Shown: piece by piece, positions 52,596 through 63,610 of the stretch
How the letters are laid out: each line of letters begins with the position of its first letter
Position numbering within the stretch: position 1 is the first letter of the stretch
NCBI GenBank assembly: GCA_963792405.1
Contig: CAWBVU010000006.1
Span: 496,001-560,000, forward strand
Reading direction: 5' to 3'
Origin: SZUA-442 sp963792405
GTDB taxonomy: Bacteria; Actinomycetota; Acidimicrobiia; Spongiisociales; UBA5794
DNA: 64,000 nucleotides
The notes under the pieces: model-generated
Databases searched by the model: none
The model's input: only the letters and a program-made list of their open reading frames with translations
What the model was told of the DNA's origin: nothing
Made by a program: the position numbers and the translations under genes

Positions 52596-52739
52596 ATGTC
52601 CTCACAGACGGACGACGAACTGACCGGCTACGGCGCGTCGGCGCTGGTGGTGCTCTCGCTCGCCATGAGCGCCGTGATCCGGTTGTGCATCGTGAACATG
52701 GGAGGATGGGGTTCCATGAGACGGAGGACGGCATGCTGA
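52596..52739 (+). CDS. possible 47-residue single-helix membrane protein
   Basis: ATG 52596 to TGA 52739. After a polar N-terminus (MSSQTDDELTGYG) comes one hydrophobic stretch ASALVVLSLAMSAVIRLCIV and a basic C-terminus. A GGGGAG SD precedes the ATG and a TAGCCT box lies about 50 nt upstream. It fills an otherwise empty gap (52504-52764). Without comparison it could be chance. Confidence 0.4.
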   Translation: MSSQTDDELTGYGASALVVLSLAMSAVIRLCIVNMGGWGSMRRRTAC

Positions 52740-52764
52740 TCCGCACGGTGGGGGAGGGCTGACG

Positions 52765-53340
52765 GTGGATTCGGACAGGGACCTCTCCCCGATGCGTCCC
52801 GATACGCCCCCGCCCGCGTACCCCCGTGAGCTCGAAGGCTGGATCACGCTTCCGGACGGCACGGCGATCTTCGTTCGCCCGATCGTGCCCGAGGACATCG
52901 AACGGCTCGCCTATGCGTTCGCCCATGCCGACATCGACACGTTGAGGCGTCGGTTCTTCACGGGAGCCCCACCGACCGATCGACACAGCCTCGAGTACCT
53001 CGCGACGGTCGACTACCGATCACGGCTCGCGCTCATCGCCATGGACGAGGAAGGAGCGGGCATCGGCGTCGGGAGGTACGAGGGCCTCGACGACGGATCA
53101 GCGGAGGTCGCCATCGTGGTCGCACCGGAGTGGCGCCGTCGCGGCGTGGCCTCGACGCTGCTCACGGCCCTCGAACCCGCGGCGGCCGCGAACGGATTCG
53201 TCGGACTGGTGGCCCTCTACCTGCCCGAGAACCGGGCCGTCGAAGCACTCCTGGAGGGTCTCGGGTACGGTCACCGCTCGGTCAAGGACGGCATCGCCGT
53301 CCTGACGAAGGACCTGGGGCCAAGCGGTACCATCGCCTGA
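52765..53340 (+). CDS. GNAT family N-acetyltransferase
   Basis: 191 residues. Acetyl-CoA motif A is VVAPEWRRRGVASTLLTAL (about 112-130); the N-terminal RPIVPEDIERLAYAFAHAD and FFTGAPP are shared with acyl-CoA synthetase-linked GNATs and protein acetyltransferases. Substrate unknown. GTG 52765 has GGGAGGG SD. Stop overlaps nif3 (TGATG). Confidence 0.85.
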   Translation: MDSDRDLSPMRPDTPPPAYPRELEGWITLPDGTAIFVRPIVPEDIERLAYAFAHADIDTLRRRFFTGAPPTDRHSLEYLATVDYRSRLALIAMDEEGAGIGVGRYEGLDDGSAEVAIVVAPEWRRRGVASTLLTALEPAAAANGFVGLVALYLPENRAVEALLEGLGYGHRSVKDGIAVLTKDLGPSGTIA

Positions 53341-54104
53341 TGCGGGTTGCCGACCTCATCACTGCGATCGACCTTCGGTACCCCCTCGACCATGCCGCCT
53401 CGTGGGATCCTGTCGGCCTCCAGGTCGGTGGTGCGGGCCGTCCCCTCGGCTCGGTCGCCGTCACCCACGAGGTGTCGGACACGGTCGTCGACGACGCCAT
53501 CGCACGAGGGGTGGGGACCATCGTCACGTACCACCCGCTCCTGTTCACTCCAACCACGTCCTTCGTGGAGGGCCCGACCGCCGAGGGCAGGGCCCTGCGA
53601 CTGGCCGCAGCCGGCGTGTCCGTGATCGTCGTCCACACCGCCATGGACGTCGCCGCCCCCGGCACCGGCGATGACCTCCTCGCCGCACTGGGTTTCGTCG
53701 CCGATGGTGGCTTCTTCGCGGGAGCCGAAGGTGAACGGCCCATCGGCCGCCTCGCCACCCCTGTCGATCCCCTCAGCTCCCGAGGTCTCGTCGATCTGGT
53801 CGACGAGCGGCTCCGGGTCCACGCCCGTGCCACGGAGGGCTCGCACCCGATCCGTCGGATCGCCGTCGTGCCGGGGTCGGGTGGTGCCGCCGTCACCGAA
53901 GCCGCCGACCACGCGGATGCGCTGGTCACCGGCGACGTGAGCCACCACAGGGCGCGCGAGGCCGTCGAGCGGGGCATGCTCGTGGTCGACGCCGGCCACG
54001 CGGCGACCGAACGGCCCGGCATCGAGTCACTGTACGCTGCGATCCGTGCCATCGTCGGGGACACCGTGTACCTCGACGAGGATCCGACTCCGTGGAAGGA
54101 CTGA
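53340..54104 (+). CDS. Nif3-like dinuclear metal-centre protein (GTP cyclohydrolase 1 type 2 family)
   Basis: 254 residues. SWDPVGLQVGG at the start, metal-binding YHPLLFTP (His), VVHTAMDVAAPG and C-terminal VTGDVSHHRAREAVERGM fit the Nif3/YbgI family. Molecular role is unsettled. It is followed 1 bp later by the zinc-ribbon gene, the standard actinobacterial pair. Confidence 0.92.
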   Translation: MRVADLITAIDLRYPLDHAASWDPVGLQVGGAGRPLGSVAVTHEVSDTVVDDAIARGVGTIVTYHPLLFTPTTSFVEGPTAEGRALRLAAAGVSVIVVHTAMDVAAPGTGDDLLAALGFVADGGFFAGAEGERPIGRLATPVDPLSSRGLVDLVDERLRVHARATEGSHPIRRIAVVPGSGGAAVTEAADHADALVTGDVSHHRAREAVERGMLVVDAGHAATERPGIESLYAAIRAIVGDTVYLDEDPTPWKD

Positions 54105-54105
54105 C

Positions 54106-54816
54106 GTGGAACAGCTGACGAGCCTCTCGGACCTGCTCGATCTGCACGATATCGACCTCGCCATCGACCACCTGCTCGACGAGCGCAACTCGCTCCCTGA
54201 GCTGGAGTCGTACCGGACCATCCACGGCGAGGTCGATCGTCTCGACGCGGACCTCACCCAGGCGCGCGTGGACCTCAAGCAGGCCGACCTCTCCCTCGAC
54301 AAGACGAACGGGGAGCTCGAGATCGCGGCGGAGAAGGCGGCCGCCGAGCAGAACCGACTGTATGCGGGGGGTATGTCGGCCCGTGATGCCGACTACGTCC
54401 GCAGGGAGGTCGACATGCTCTACGGCAAGGTGAAGACGCTCGAGGACGACGTGCTGATGTACATGGAGGCGAAGGAAGCCGCGGAGCAGAGGGTCGCCGG
54501 CCTCGAGGAGGAGCTCGCCATCGCCGACGCCGAGAAGCAGCGGCTTTCGGGGGTGATCCGTGAGCAGTGGAAGGCGATCGACGCACAGATCGCCCTCAAG
54601 GAGGAGCGGAAGGCCGCGGCGATCACGCTCGTCGACGAGGACCTCCTCGAGACCTACGACGAGCTCAGGAGCCGCAGGAGCGGTCGGGTCGTCGGACGGC
54701 TCGTCGACGGAGTGTGCGGCGCCTGCCATCTGAAGCTGTCGGCTGCCGAGGTCTCCCGCACGTCGAAGGAGCACCCACCCCGCTGCATCCACTGTCGGGC
54801 GATCCTCGTCGTCTGA
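54106..54816 (+). CDS. coiled-coil zinc-ribbon protein (DUF164/CdsZ-like)
   Basis: 236 residues. A long coiled coil (about 25-180) and a C-terminal four-cysteine ribbon CGACHLKLS ... CIHCRAILV. Such proteins follow nif3 genes in actinobacteria and were proposed to act in RNA or signalling roles; function unproven. GTG 54106. Confidence 0.88.
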   Translation: MEQLTSLSDLLDLHDIDLAIDHLLDERNSLPELESYRTIHGEVDRLDADLTQARVDLKQADLSLDKTNGELEIAAEKAAAEQNRLYAGGMSARDADYVRREVDMLYGKVKTLEDDVLMYMEAKEAAEQRVAGLEEELAIADAEKQRLSGVIREQWKAIDAQIALKEERKAAAITLVDEDLLETYDELRSRRSGRVVGRLVDGVCGACHLKLSAAEVSRTSKEHPPRCIHCRAILVV

Positions 54817-54817
54817 G

Positions 54818-55351
54818 ATGCTGTTCTGGCACGTCGGCGCGACGGCGGCATTCGTCCGCTATGCGTTCAGGGACCCCGCGATGGATCTTCGGTTCCTCGC
54901 GCTGGGGGCGATCCTCCCCGACCTCATCGACCTGCCCATCGGCATTCTCTGGTGGTCACGCTTCTCCACCCCGAGGCTTGTCGCCCATACCCTCGTCTTC
55001 GGAGCCTTGGCCATGGCGCTGGTGGTCATCACCACCCGGCGCGGGCCCAGGAGGAAGCAGCTGATGCTGGTCGCGGTCGGCATCCTCCTGCATCTGTTCC
55101 TCGACGCGATGTGGCAGGACCCGGAGACCCTCTGGTGGCCATTCCTCGGAGGGGGCCTGAGCGAAACGGCGTATCCGACCTACGGGGCCTATCTGGCCGA
55201 TCTCCTCAGGAACCCGGTCATGTGGGCGGGGGAGGCGGTCGGCCTGGCCTACCTCGTGATCCTCGCACGACGCTCGGGACTCGGCGACGCCGAGGCGCGA
55301 GAGCGTCTGCTCACGACCGGGACCGTGTCAGCCCCGATCGGTGGACGCTGA
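54818..55351 (+). CDS. membrane-bound metal-dependent hydrolase-like protein (DUF457/YdjM type)
   Basis: 177 residues, four to five helices with conserved polar residues: FRDPAMDLRFLALGAILPDLIDLP and LHLFLDAMWQDPETLWWPF, where Asp/His pairs may bind metal. It begins 1 bp after the zinc-ribbon stop. No terminal nuclease module follows. Confidence 0.72.
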   Translation: MLFWHVGATAAFVRYAFRDPAMDLRFLALGAILPDLIDLPIGILWWSRFSTPRLVAHTLVFGALAMALVVITTRRGPRRKQLMLVAVGILLHLFLDAMWQDPETLWWPFLGGGLSETAYPTYGAYLADLLRNPVMWAGEAVGLAYLVILARRSGLGDAEARERLLTTGTVSAPIGGR

Positions 55352-55720
55352 CGGACGAAGCCTCCACGCCTGCATCGCCATGCGGCCGGCGAGGATGACG
55401 AGGAGCACGGCGAACAGCCGTTGCAGGATCCGCTCGTCCAACTCGTAGGCGATCCTCGACCCGACCAGGGCCCCGACGACCCCTGCACCACCGGTGATCC
55501 ACACGATCCTCCACACGACCCTGTCGGCGCGCATGTGGCCGATCGTGGCGATGATCGTGGTCGGCACGATCACCGCAAGTGAGGTCCCCTGCGCATCGAG
55601 CTGGGTGAAGCCGAAGAGCGACACGAGCACCGGCACGAAGACGATCCCGCCCCCGATGCCCAATGATGCGGCGAGAATGCCGGCACCGAGGCCGAGGAGG
55701 ATCAGGCCGATCACCTCCAT
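55328..55720 (-). CDS. TSUP (TauE/SafE) half-transporter B
   Basis: 130 residues with four helices, starting MEVIGLILLGLGAGILAAS and GIGGGIVFVPVLVSLFGF, the TSUP repeat motif. Full TSUP proteins are about 250 residues with two such repeats; this one carries one repeat only. It is preceded by a similar 118-residue gene sharing one base (TGATG), so the pair probably makes a split transporter for sulfite, sulfonates or similar anions. Confidence 0.78.
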   Translation of the reverse strand: MEVIGLILLGLGAGILAASLGIGGGIVFVPVLVSLFGFTQLDAQGTSLAVIVPTTIIATIGHMRADRVVWRIVWITGGAGVVGALVGSRIAYELDERILQRLFAVLLVILAGRMAMQAWRLRPSASTDRG

Positions 55721-56076
55721 CAGATCCACATCCTGACCGCGGCGATCACCATCACGACCGAGAACACGCCTGCGAGGAGGTGCTCGGGGACCTTGTGGAG
55801 GTAGTGCGACCCGAGCCATGCCCCTGCGGCGGATCCGATGAAGATGATGGCTGCCGTCCCCCACTGGACCGAGCCGTTCGTCGAGAAGGCGATGAGGGCC
55901 GCGGATGCGGAGAGCACGATCGTGGCGCCGGATGTCGCCGCGGCGTTGTACTGGTCGAGCCCCACCAGGAGCACGAGTCCCGGCACGACGATGACCCCTC
56001 CACCGACCCCGAGGAGGCCCGAGAGGAACCCCGCCACGATGCCCACGACGAGGGCCTTGAGGACGGTGCTTCCCAT
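55720..56076 (-). CDS. TSUP (TauE/SafE) half-transporter A
   Basis: 118 residues, four helices. LKALVVGIVAGFLSGLLGVGGGVIVVPGLV is the first-repeat motif and ATSGATIVLSASAALIAF follows. First gene of the pair with the 130-residue half. Neither half is a truncated fragment: each has a start, SD-like context and a clean end. Confidence 0.78.
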   Translation of the reverse strand: MGSTVLKALVVGIVAGFLSGLLGVGGGVIVVPGLVLLVGLDQYNAAATSGATIVLSASAALIAFSTNGSVQWGTAAIIFIGSAAGAWLGSHYLHKVPEHLLAGVFSVVMVIAAVRMWI

Positions 56077-56128
56077 GGGGCCACGGTAGCGCAGGTCGCT
56101 TTGCGAGCGGCATCGGTACCCTTTCGCC

Positions 56129-56788
56129 GTGTTCCGAGCCTCCCTCCTCGCCATCGCCTGTGCCGTCGCGGCGACGTCGTGCGGTTCCGCCGATGCCGGT
56201 GCCTCGGGGTTCGAGAGCCCTGAGCGCGCCGTCGTGGCCTGGTTCGAGGCCGTCGGGGCCGATGACGCCGCCGCCACCGCCCGCGCGGTCGACGACGACT
56301 CGCTCGCCGTGATCCTGAGCATCGAGAACGACCTCGACGACGACACCACCTCGGCGTACCTCGAGGCTGGTGTGCCGATAGAGGTGCAGGCGGCGTACTG
56401 GCGATCGTTCGGGGCGGGATTCAGCGAGTTCGCTTCGAAGCCGATCTCCTCGCTCACGGTGGGGGAGAGCGCAACCCTCGAGGCCGAGGGTGTCACCTTC
56501 GCCACGGTGCCGGTGTCGGGCGGCCCGAGTTCCGAGTCACTCGTGTTCACCAGGATGCGTGACGACGGTACGTGGCAGGTCGACATGGTCGCGACGCTCG
56601 CCGATGGATTCTCGTCGCTGTTGGCCGACGCCTACGACGCCCTCGGCGCGGGCGAGGCGGCGGCGACCATCCGCGCTGCGTACGTGGAGACCGTGGGCCC
56701 CGCCTTGTGGGCTGCGGTCGCGGACGGCACCTACGGCGAGGACTTCAACCGGGTCGCGCTCACCCTGCTCGGCCGGATCGCTCCCTGA
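56129..56788 (+). CDS. secreted lipoprotein, unknown
   Basis: 219 residues from GTG 56129, with TACCCT 6 nt upstream (leaderless). Lipobox in LLAIACAVAATSCGSAD. The mature part (FESPERAVVAWFEAVGADDAAAT) resembles NTF2-like or DUF4878 lipoproteins with an acidic cap, but no strong domain call is possible. Confidence 0.75.
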   Translation: MFRASLLAIACAVAATSCGSADAGASGFESPERAVVAWFEAVGADDAAATARAVDDDSLAVILSIENDLDDDTTSAYLEAGVPIEVQAAYWRSFGAGFSEFASKPISSLTVGESATLEAEGVTFATVPVSGGPSSESLVFTRMRDDGTWQVDMVATLADGFSSLLADAYDALGAGEAAATIRAAYVETVGPALWAAVADGTYGEDFNRVALTLLGRIAP

Positions 56789-56817
56789 TCCGGTTCGTGC
56801 CCGGTCCGATCACTCGA

Positions 56818-57804
56818 TCAGCCGAGGGACCGCAACGCGGGGAGCACCTCGTCACCGAGCATGGCGATGGTCGCCTCCTGGTCGGTCGACGTGGTCTGGA
56901 TCGCGAGGATGTCGGCGTGGACCTCCGTGACGAGGGGGGCGTACACGTCCAGGTAGTCCTCGGCTGAGTACACGGTGCTGTAGAGCGCGAGGATCTCGTC
57001 GCGGGGCATCTCGTCGGCACGGATGCGCAGATCCATGGGATCGACCGCCTCGAGGCGACCTGGTGCGCGCAGGCCCCTCCACGCACCGAGTGTCCTCCAC
57101 GCCTCGTCGGCCTCCTTGGCACGGATCGACCACCGGGAGGCCAGGACGGTCGGTGTCGGCCTGCCCGCCGCGGCTGCGGCCTCCCTGGCGGGTTCGATGA
57201 CCTTCGTGAACGTGTCCGATGGCTGCTTGACGGACGTGATGACGCCGTCCGCCTTCTCGCCTGCGAGCGATGCCGACTTCGGGCCGCCTGCCGCGAGGAG
57301 GACCGGGACCGGGTGGAGCGGGGGGCTGTAGAGCTTCGCCCGGTCGGTCCGGTAGTACTGGCCCTCGTAGGTGAGCTTCTCCCCATCGAGCAGCCGCGTC
57401 ATGATGTCGAGGGCCTCTGACATCCGAGCGTTGCGCTCCGCATAGGAGGGGAAGTCGTACCCGAGTGGCCCCTCGTTCAGGTTCTCGCCCGTGCCGACGC
57501 CGAGGCTGAACCTGCCACCGCTCAGTCGATCGAGGGTCGCGGCGGCCTGGGCGACGACGGCAGGATGGAACCGCCACAGCGGGGTGGTCACGCCGGTCAC
57601 GAAGCCGATCGTCGTGGTCGCCTGCGCCATCGCCGCGATGGTCGAGAACGCAAACCCCGACGCACCGAGGTCGTCGACCCACGGGTGGAAGTGCTCGGAC
57701 ACCTCGACCATGTCGAAGCCCGCTTCCTCGGCCAGTACCGCATGACGGACGAGCTCCTCGGGCTGGAACTGCTCGTGGCCGCAGAAGTAGGCGATCTTCG
57801 TCAT
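56818..57804 (-). CDS. LLM-class F420-dependent oxidoreductase
   Basis: 328 residues. TIM-barrel LLM fold: FCGHEQFQPEELVRHAVLAEEAGFDMVEVSEHFHPWV and LGVGTGENLNEGPLG are typical of the F420-using TIGR03557-type, glucose-6-phosphate dehydrogenase-like branch. Substrate unknown. The protein ends at an intact C-terminus. Confidence 0.88.
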   Translation of the reverse strand: MTKIAYFCGHEQFQPEELVRHAVLAEEAGFDMVEVSEHFHPWVDDLGASGFAFSTIAAMAQATTTIGFVTGVTTPLWRFHPAVVAQAAATLDRLSGGRFSLGVGTGENLNEGPLGYDFPSYAERNARMSEALDIMTRLLDGEKLTYEGQYYRTDRAKLYSPPLHPVPVLLAAGGPKSASLAGEKADGVITSVKQPSDTFTKVIEPAREAAAAAGRPTPTVLASRWSIRAKEADEAWRTLGAWRGLRAPGRLEAVDPMDLRIRADEMPRDEILALYSTVYSAEDYLDVYAPLVTEVHADILAIQTTSTDQEATIAMLGDEVLPALRSLG

Positions 57805-57863
57805 GGTCCGTCCTGATCGGGTCCCGCCAGCCTAGGGGCCGGCAGGACCCGTGCCGTCGTGGC

Positions 57864-60095
<2,232 letters not shown>

Positions 60096-60265
60096 CGGCG
60101 TCCTCCTCGGATCCTCGTGTGGCGGGTGCGTCGGCGCATCGTCGACGAGACGACGGTCCGACAGCGACCTCGTGGCCCATCATATCGACTGCCCAGTGCG
60201 TCGATCCGGGTGGGTGCCGGGCACGATGCCGGACTCCGGGAGGGTTGTCGATGGGTACGGAGGGA

Positions 60266-60304
60266 CGTACGTGGGAGGCCGCCTGAGCGACCCCCCACAT
60301 ACGT
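60266..60304 (-). terminator. terminator-like hairpin after rnpB
   Basis: CGTATGTGGG ... CCCACGTACG (with mismatches) forms a stem around a GC-rich centre immediately 3' of the RNase P RNA, with no T-tract. Its position right after the mature 3' end suggests termination or 3' processing. Confidence 0.5.
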
Positions 60305-60650
<346 letters not shown>

Positions 60651-60657
60651 AGACACA

Positions 60658-60663
60658 ACGCTA
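60658..60663 (-). promoter_or_regulatory. -10 element of rnpB
   Basis: TAGCGT on the minus strand, 7 bp before the P1 5' end at 60650. Confidence 0.55.
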
Positions 60664-60691
60664 GCGCCACTGCTCGCATCCCGGCAGCGCG

Positions 60692-61042
60692 TCATCGCCT
60701 TCGGATCGCCTCAGCGAGGACCGCCCCCGCCGATCCGAAGAGCATCGCAGTCAGCCCGAAGAACACGAGGGCCACCGGCTGGAGGTCCGATCCCGCCACG
60801 ATCGCGACGACGGCGAGTCCGAAGTACAGGAACATCGAGGCGAAACCGCCCGCCGCGATCGGGTGGACGAGGGAGAGCCGACCTGCGACGAACCCTGCCA
60901 CGACGAAGGCGAGGAACTGGATCAGCACCTGTGCGAGGGTCGTCGCGTCGGGTCCGCCTGCGATCGCGGCGATGCCGATACCCACGACGAATCCCGCTCC
61001 CGCACCGAACGCGATGCCGCTCCAATTGAGCTCGCGCAGCAT
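60692..61042 (-). CDS. four-helix membrane protein, unknown
   Basis: 116 residues. ELNWSGIAFGAGAGFVVGIGI, VLIQFLAFVVAGFVAGRL, FASMFLYFGLAVVAIVAG and LVFFGLTAMLFGSAGAVL form four helices. Upstream gene ends 4 bp before. No recognised family. Confidence 0.6.
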   Translation of the reverse strand: MLRELNWSGIAFGAGAGFVVGIGIAAIAGGPDATTLAQVLIQFLAFVVAGFVAGRLSLVHPIAAGGFASMFLYFGLAVVAIVAGSDLQPVALVFFGLTAMLFGSAGAVLAEAIRRR

Positions 61043-61046
61043 CGGC

Positions 61047-61511
61047 TCAGATCGCGCCCTGGACGAATTCCTCGAGCCCGGCGATCCAGCCCGCCGGAAG
61101 GCTCCAGTGGCGCGAGCCGCGCAGCATGACACCGACGTAGGTCGTCGACGGTGCCGCATCCGTGAACGCGGCCTCGGATGCGGCGAGATGGGTCACCACC
61201 GTGTGCCGATGGCCCGTGCGGTCCATGGCCTCGACGGTGGTCATCGTGCGGCCCTCCGCACCTTCCACCTCGTTGAGGGCGGCGAGGTCCTCGTCGGGGA
61301 CCGCGTACACCGCGCCCCACACGGTGCTCCCCGGCGTGGGGGACGCGGTCGGAAGGGCGCCTCCCCAGCCGTTGCCGTCGATGGGGAAGGCGAGGCCCCA
61401 CTCCGGGAGATGCGCGATGAACTCGAACTCGGCGCGTGGGGACACCTCGGCCATCCGATCGGGGGAGATGCGGGCGGTATACGCGAAGTAGAGCAGTGGA
61501 TCCTCCTGCAC
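61047..61511 (-). CDS. gamma-glutamylcyclotransferase-like protein
   Basis: 154 residues from GTG 61511, chosen for an SD-like GGTGGAGG 4 nt upstream; a longer start near 61616 is possible. LLYFAYTARISPDRM and the phrase TVWGAVYAVPDEDLAALNEVEG are the GGCT (AIG2-like) signature. Predicted to act on gamma-glutamyl amino acids. Confidence 0.75.
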   Translation of the reverse strand: MQEDPLLYFAYTARISPDRMAEVSPRAEFEFIAHLPEWGLAFPIDGNGWGGALPTASPTPGSTVWGAVYAVPDEDLAALNEVEGAEGRTMTTVEAMDRTGHRHTVVTHLAASEAAFTDAAPSTTYVGVMLRGSRHWSLPAGWIAGLEEFVQGAI

Positions 61512-61670
61512 GGGCCTCCACCCCAAGTGTAGGTCGGCTCCGATCGCTGGGCCCTCCGGGCGGTCGGCGATCTCGGCGCGCCCTGTCCCCTCGATGCGGG
61601 AACCGATTCGCCCATGCCGAGCGTCAGAGGGGGGCATCGACGAGATCCCCGACGAAAGCGACGAGACACC

Positions 61671-61940
61671 ATGCAGACGATCGATGACACACGGGCCCTG
61701 GACCTCTTCTCCGTCCCGCTGCTCGAGGAGAAGCCGTGGGCGACGTTCGCCGCCTGTCGGGGGGGCGAGGGCATGACCTTCTTCCCCCAGAGCAAGGCCG
61801 AGGAGCAGGCCGCCCTCGCCGTGTGCGCGGTGTGCCCTGTTCGCGAGGAGTGCCTCGACCACGCCCTCGTGACGAATGAGCGGTTCGGCATCTGGGGTGG
61901 CACGACGGAGAAGCAGCGGAGGGCCCTCGCACGTCTGTGA
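61671..61940 (+). CDS. WhiB-family transcriptional regulator
   Basis: 89 residues with the four iron-sulfur cysteines (FAACRGG, CAVCPVREEC) and the WhiB loop GIWGGTTEKQRRALARL. Redox- or NO-sensing DNA-binding cofactor of RNA polymerase sigma. ATG 61671. Which WhiB paralogue cannot be said from sequence alone. Confidence 0.95.
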   Translation: MQTIDDTRALDLFSVPLLEEKPWATFAACRGGEGMTFFPQSKAEEQAALAVCAVCPVREECLDHALVTNERFGIWGGTTEKQRRALARL

Positions 61941-61997
61941 TCCCCCGCCTCGCCTGCTCATGCGGGCTGGGCACCTGTGCGGGCTAGGGTTCCGGCC

Positions 61998-63029
61998 ATG
62001 TCCGAGTTCTCCTGGCCCGATGCCATCGCCCCACTGATGGATCATGTCGACCTCCCACGCGAGGTCGCAGCCGCGGCCATGTCCGAGATCATGCACGGAC
62101 GGGCGACCGACGCCCAGATCGCGGCGTTCATCGTCGCACTCCGGACCAAGGGCGAGTCCGCCGACGAGATGGCCGGCCTCGTCGATGCGATGATGGACGC
62201 GGCGGTGACCATCGAGATCCCGGGCGCGGTCGACATCGTCGGGACGGGCGGGGACGGGTTCGGGACGTTCAACATCTCGACGACGGCCGCGTTCGTGGCC
62301 GCGGGCGCAGGTGTGCGCGTCGCCAAGCACGGGAACAGGGCCGCCTCCTCGATGACGGGGTCGGCCGACCTGCTCGAGGCGCTTGGGTTCGATCTCGAGC
62401 TCGGTCCCGAAGAGGTCGCCGAGATGGTGGACGAGACCGGCTTCGGCTTCTTCTTCGCTCCTCGATTCCATCCGGCGATGCGCCACGCCGTGCCGGTGCG
62501 CAGGGACCTCGGCGTGCGGACCGTCTTCAACTTCCTCGGGCCCCTCTGCAACCCCGCGAGGGCGCGCATGAGCATCGGCACGTCGGATCCGCGCATGGCG
62601 CATCTGATGATCGACGTGCTCGCCGCACGCGGCGTGGATCGCGGGTACGTGGTGTTCGGTGAGGAGGGGCTCGACGAGCTCTCGACGGAGGGCCCGTCGC
62701 GGATCTACCGGCTCATCGATGGGGAGATCACCGAGGCGGAGTTCACGCCGGAGGACTTCGGCATCGACCGGTCACCGGTGTCGTCGCTCGTCGGCGGGGA
62801 CGTCGCCACGAACGTCGACCTGACCATGCGGATCCTCGCGGGGGAGCGCGGTGCGCGCAGGGATGCCGTCGTCATCAACGCCGCCCCCGCCATCGTCCTC
62901 GCAGGCCTTGCCGAGGGACTGATGTCGGCGACCGCGCTGGCCGCCGACGCGATCGACTCGGGCGCTGCCGCGGACGCCCTCGCACGCTCTGTGCGGATGA
63001 GCAGGGCACTGTCCGGATCGTCCCCGTAG
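61998..63029 (+). CDS. trpD: anthranilate phosphoribosyltransferase
   Basis: 343 residues. PRPP/anthranilate site DIVGTGGDGFGTFNISTTAAF and KHGNRAASSMTGSADLLEALG. Second step of tryptophan synthesis. ATG 61998 has TAGGGT 7 nt upstream (leaderless). Isolated from other trp genes in the window. Confidence 0.95.
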   Translation: MSEFSWPDAIAPLMDHVDLPREVAAAAMSEIMHGRATDAQIAAFIVALRTKGESADEMAGLVDAMMDAAVTIEIPGAVDIVGTGGDGFGTFNISTTAAFVAAGAGVRVAKHGNRAASSMTGSADLLEALGFDLELGPEEVAEMVDETGFGFFFAPRFHPAMRHAVPVRRDLGVRTVFNFLGPLCNPARARMSIGTSDPRMAHLMIDVLAARGVDRGYVVFGEEGLDELSTEGPSRIYRLIDGEITEAEFTPEDFGIDRSPVSSLVGGDVATNVDLTMRILAGERGARRDAVVINAAPAIVLAGLAEGLMSATALAADAIDSGAAADALARSVRMSRALSGSSP

Positions 63030-63055
63030 GCGCTGGCCCCATCTACCGTTGCGGC

Positions 63056-63610
63056 ATGCGAAGGGTCATGATCGCCTCCGTGGTCGCGCTGGCGTTGGTC
63101 GCCGCGTCGTGCGGGTCGTCCACCGACGACGGCTCCACCAGCTCCGTGTCGAGTGCCGCCGACGTGCAGACGAGCGAGGGGACCTCACCCCCTACGGGAC
63201 CGGTGGCTCCCGACTTCACGCTCGCCCTCGGTGAGGACGGGGCCTCCACGTTCACCCTCTCGCAGGAAGCACAACCCGTCTACATGGTGTTCTGGGCCGA
63301 GTGGTGAACGACCTGTCGACGGGAGTTGCCCGTCATCGACACGGTCGCAGCGGACTACCTGGAGGACATCGCCTTCGTCGCGGTCGCCGGCCGCTCGGAC
63401 ATGGCGCGCACCGCCCCTGCGGCGGCCGAGTTGATCTCCGACAACGTCGCGTGGGGCCTCGATGACGGCATCTGGGAGCTGTACGGCGTCCCGGGCCAGC
63501 CGGCGAGCGTCCTGATCGCGAACGGCGTCGTCGTCGACCAGTGGTTCGGCGCCCTCGGGGAGGACGCACTCAGGGAACGTCTCGACCGTCTCGCGACGCT
63601 GTCCTCCTAG
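63056..63610 (+). CDS. secreted thioredoxin-like lipoprotein read through an in-frame TGA (candidate selenoprotein)
   Basis: 184 residues if TGA 63305-63307 is decoded. The N-terminus is a lipoprotein signal (VVALALVAASC), then a Ser/Thr-rich spacer and a TlpA/thioredoxin fold: VAPDFTLALGEDG, VYMVFWAEW-[TGA]-TTCRRELPVI, then VPGQPASVLIANG with the cis-Pro loop. TGA replaces the first Cys of the WCxxC active site. The frame upstream and downstream is the same and both halves are needed for the fold. A bulged hairpin begins 8 nt after the TGA. ATG 63056 has TACCGT 6 nt upstream. Alternatives: a nonsense mutation of a Cys codon, or sequence error. Confidence 0.8.
63315..63340 (+). other. candidate bacterial SECIS hairpin
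   Basis: GTCG-ACGGG-AGTTG-CCCGT-CAT-CGAC: a 9-bp stem in two parts, a 3-nt bulge (CAT) on the 3' side and a 5-nt apical loop whose second base is G. That G lies 18 nt after the TGA, within the 16-37 nt range used for bacterial SECIS models. It is entirely within the coding sequence, as expected for SelB-dependent decoding. Confidence 0.65.

Noticed and set aside
63305..63307. TGA as an ordinary stop creating an 83-residue truncated lipoprotein
   Set aside because: The same frame continues with the rest of the thioredoxin fold and a hairpin of SECIS geometry; kept as an alternative but less likely.
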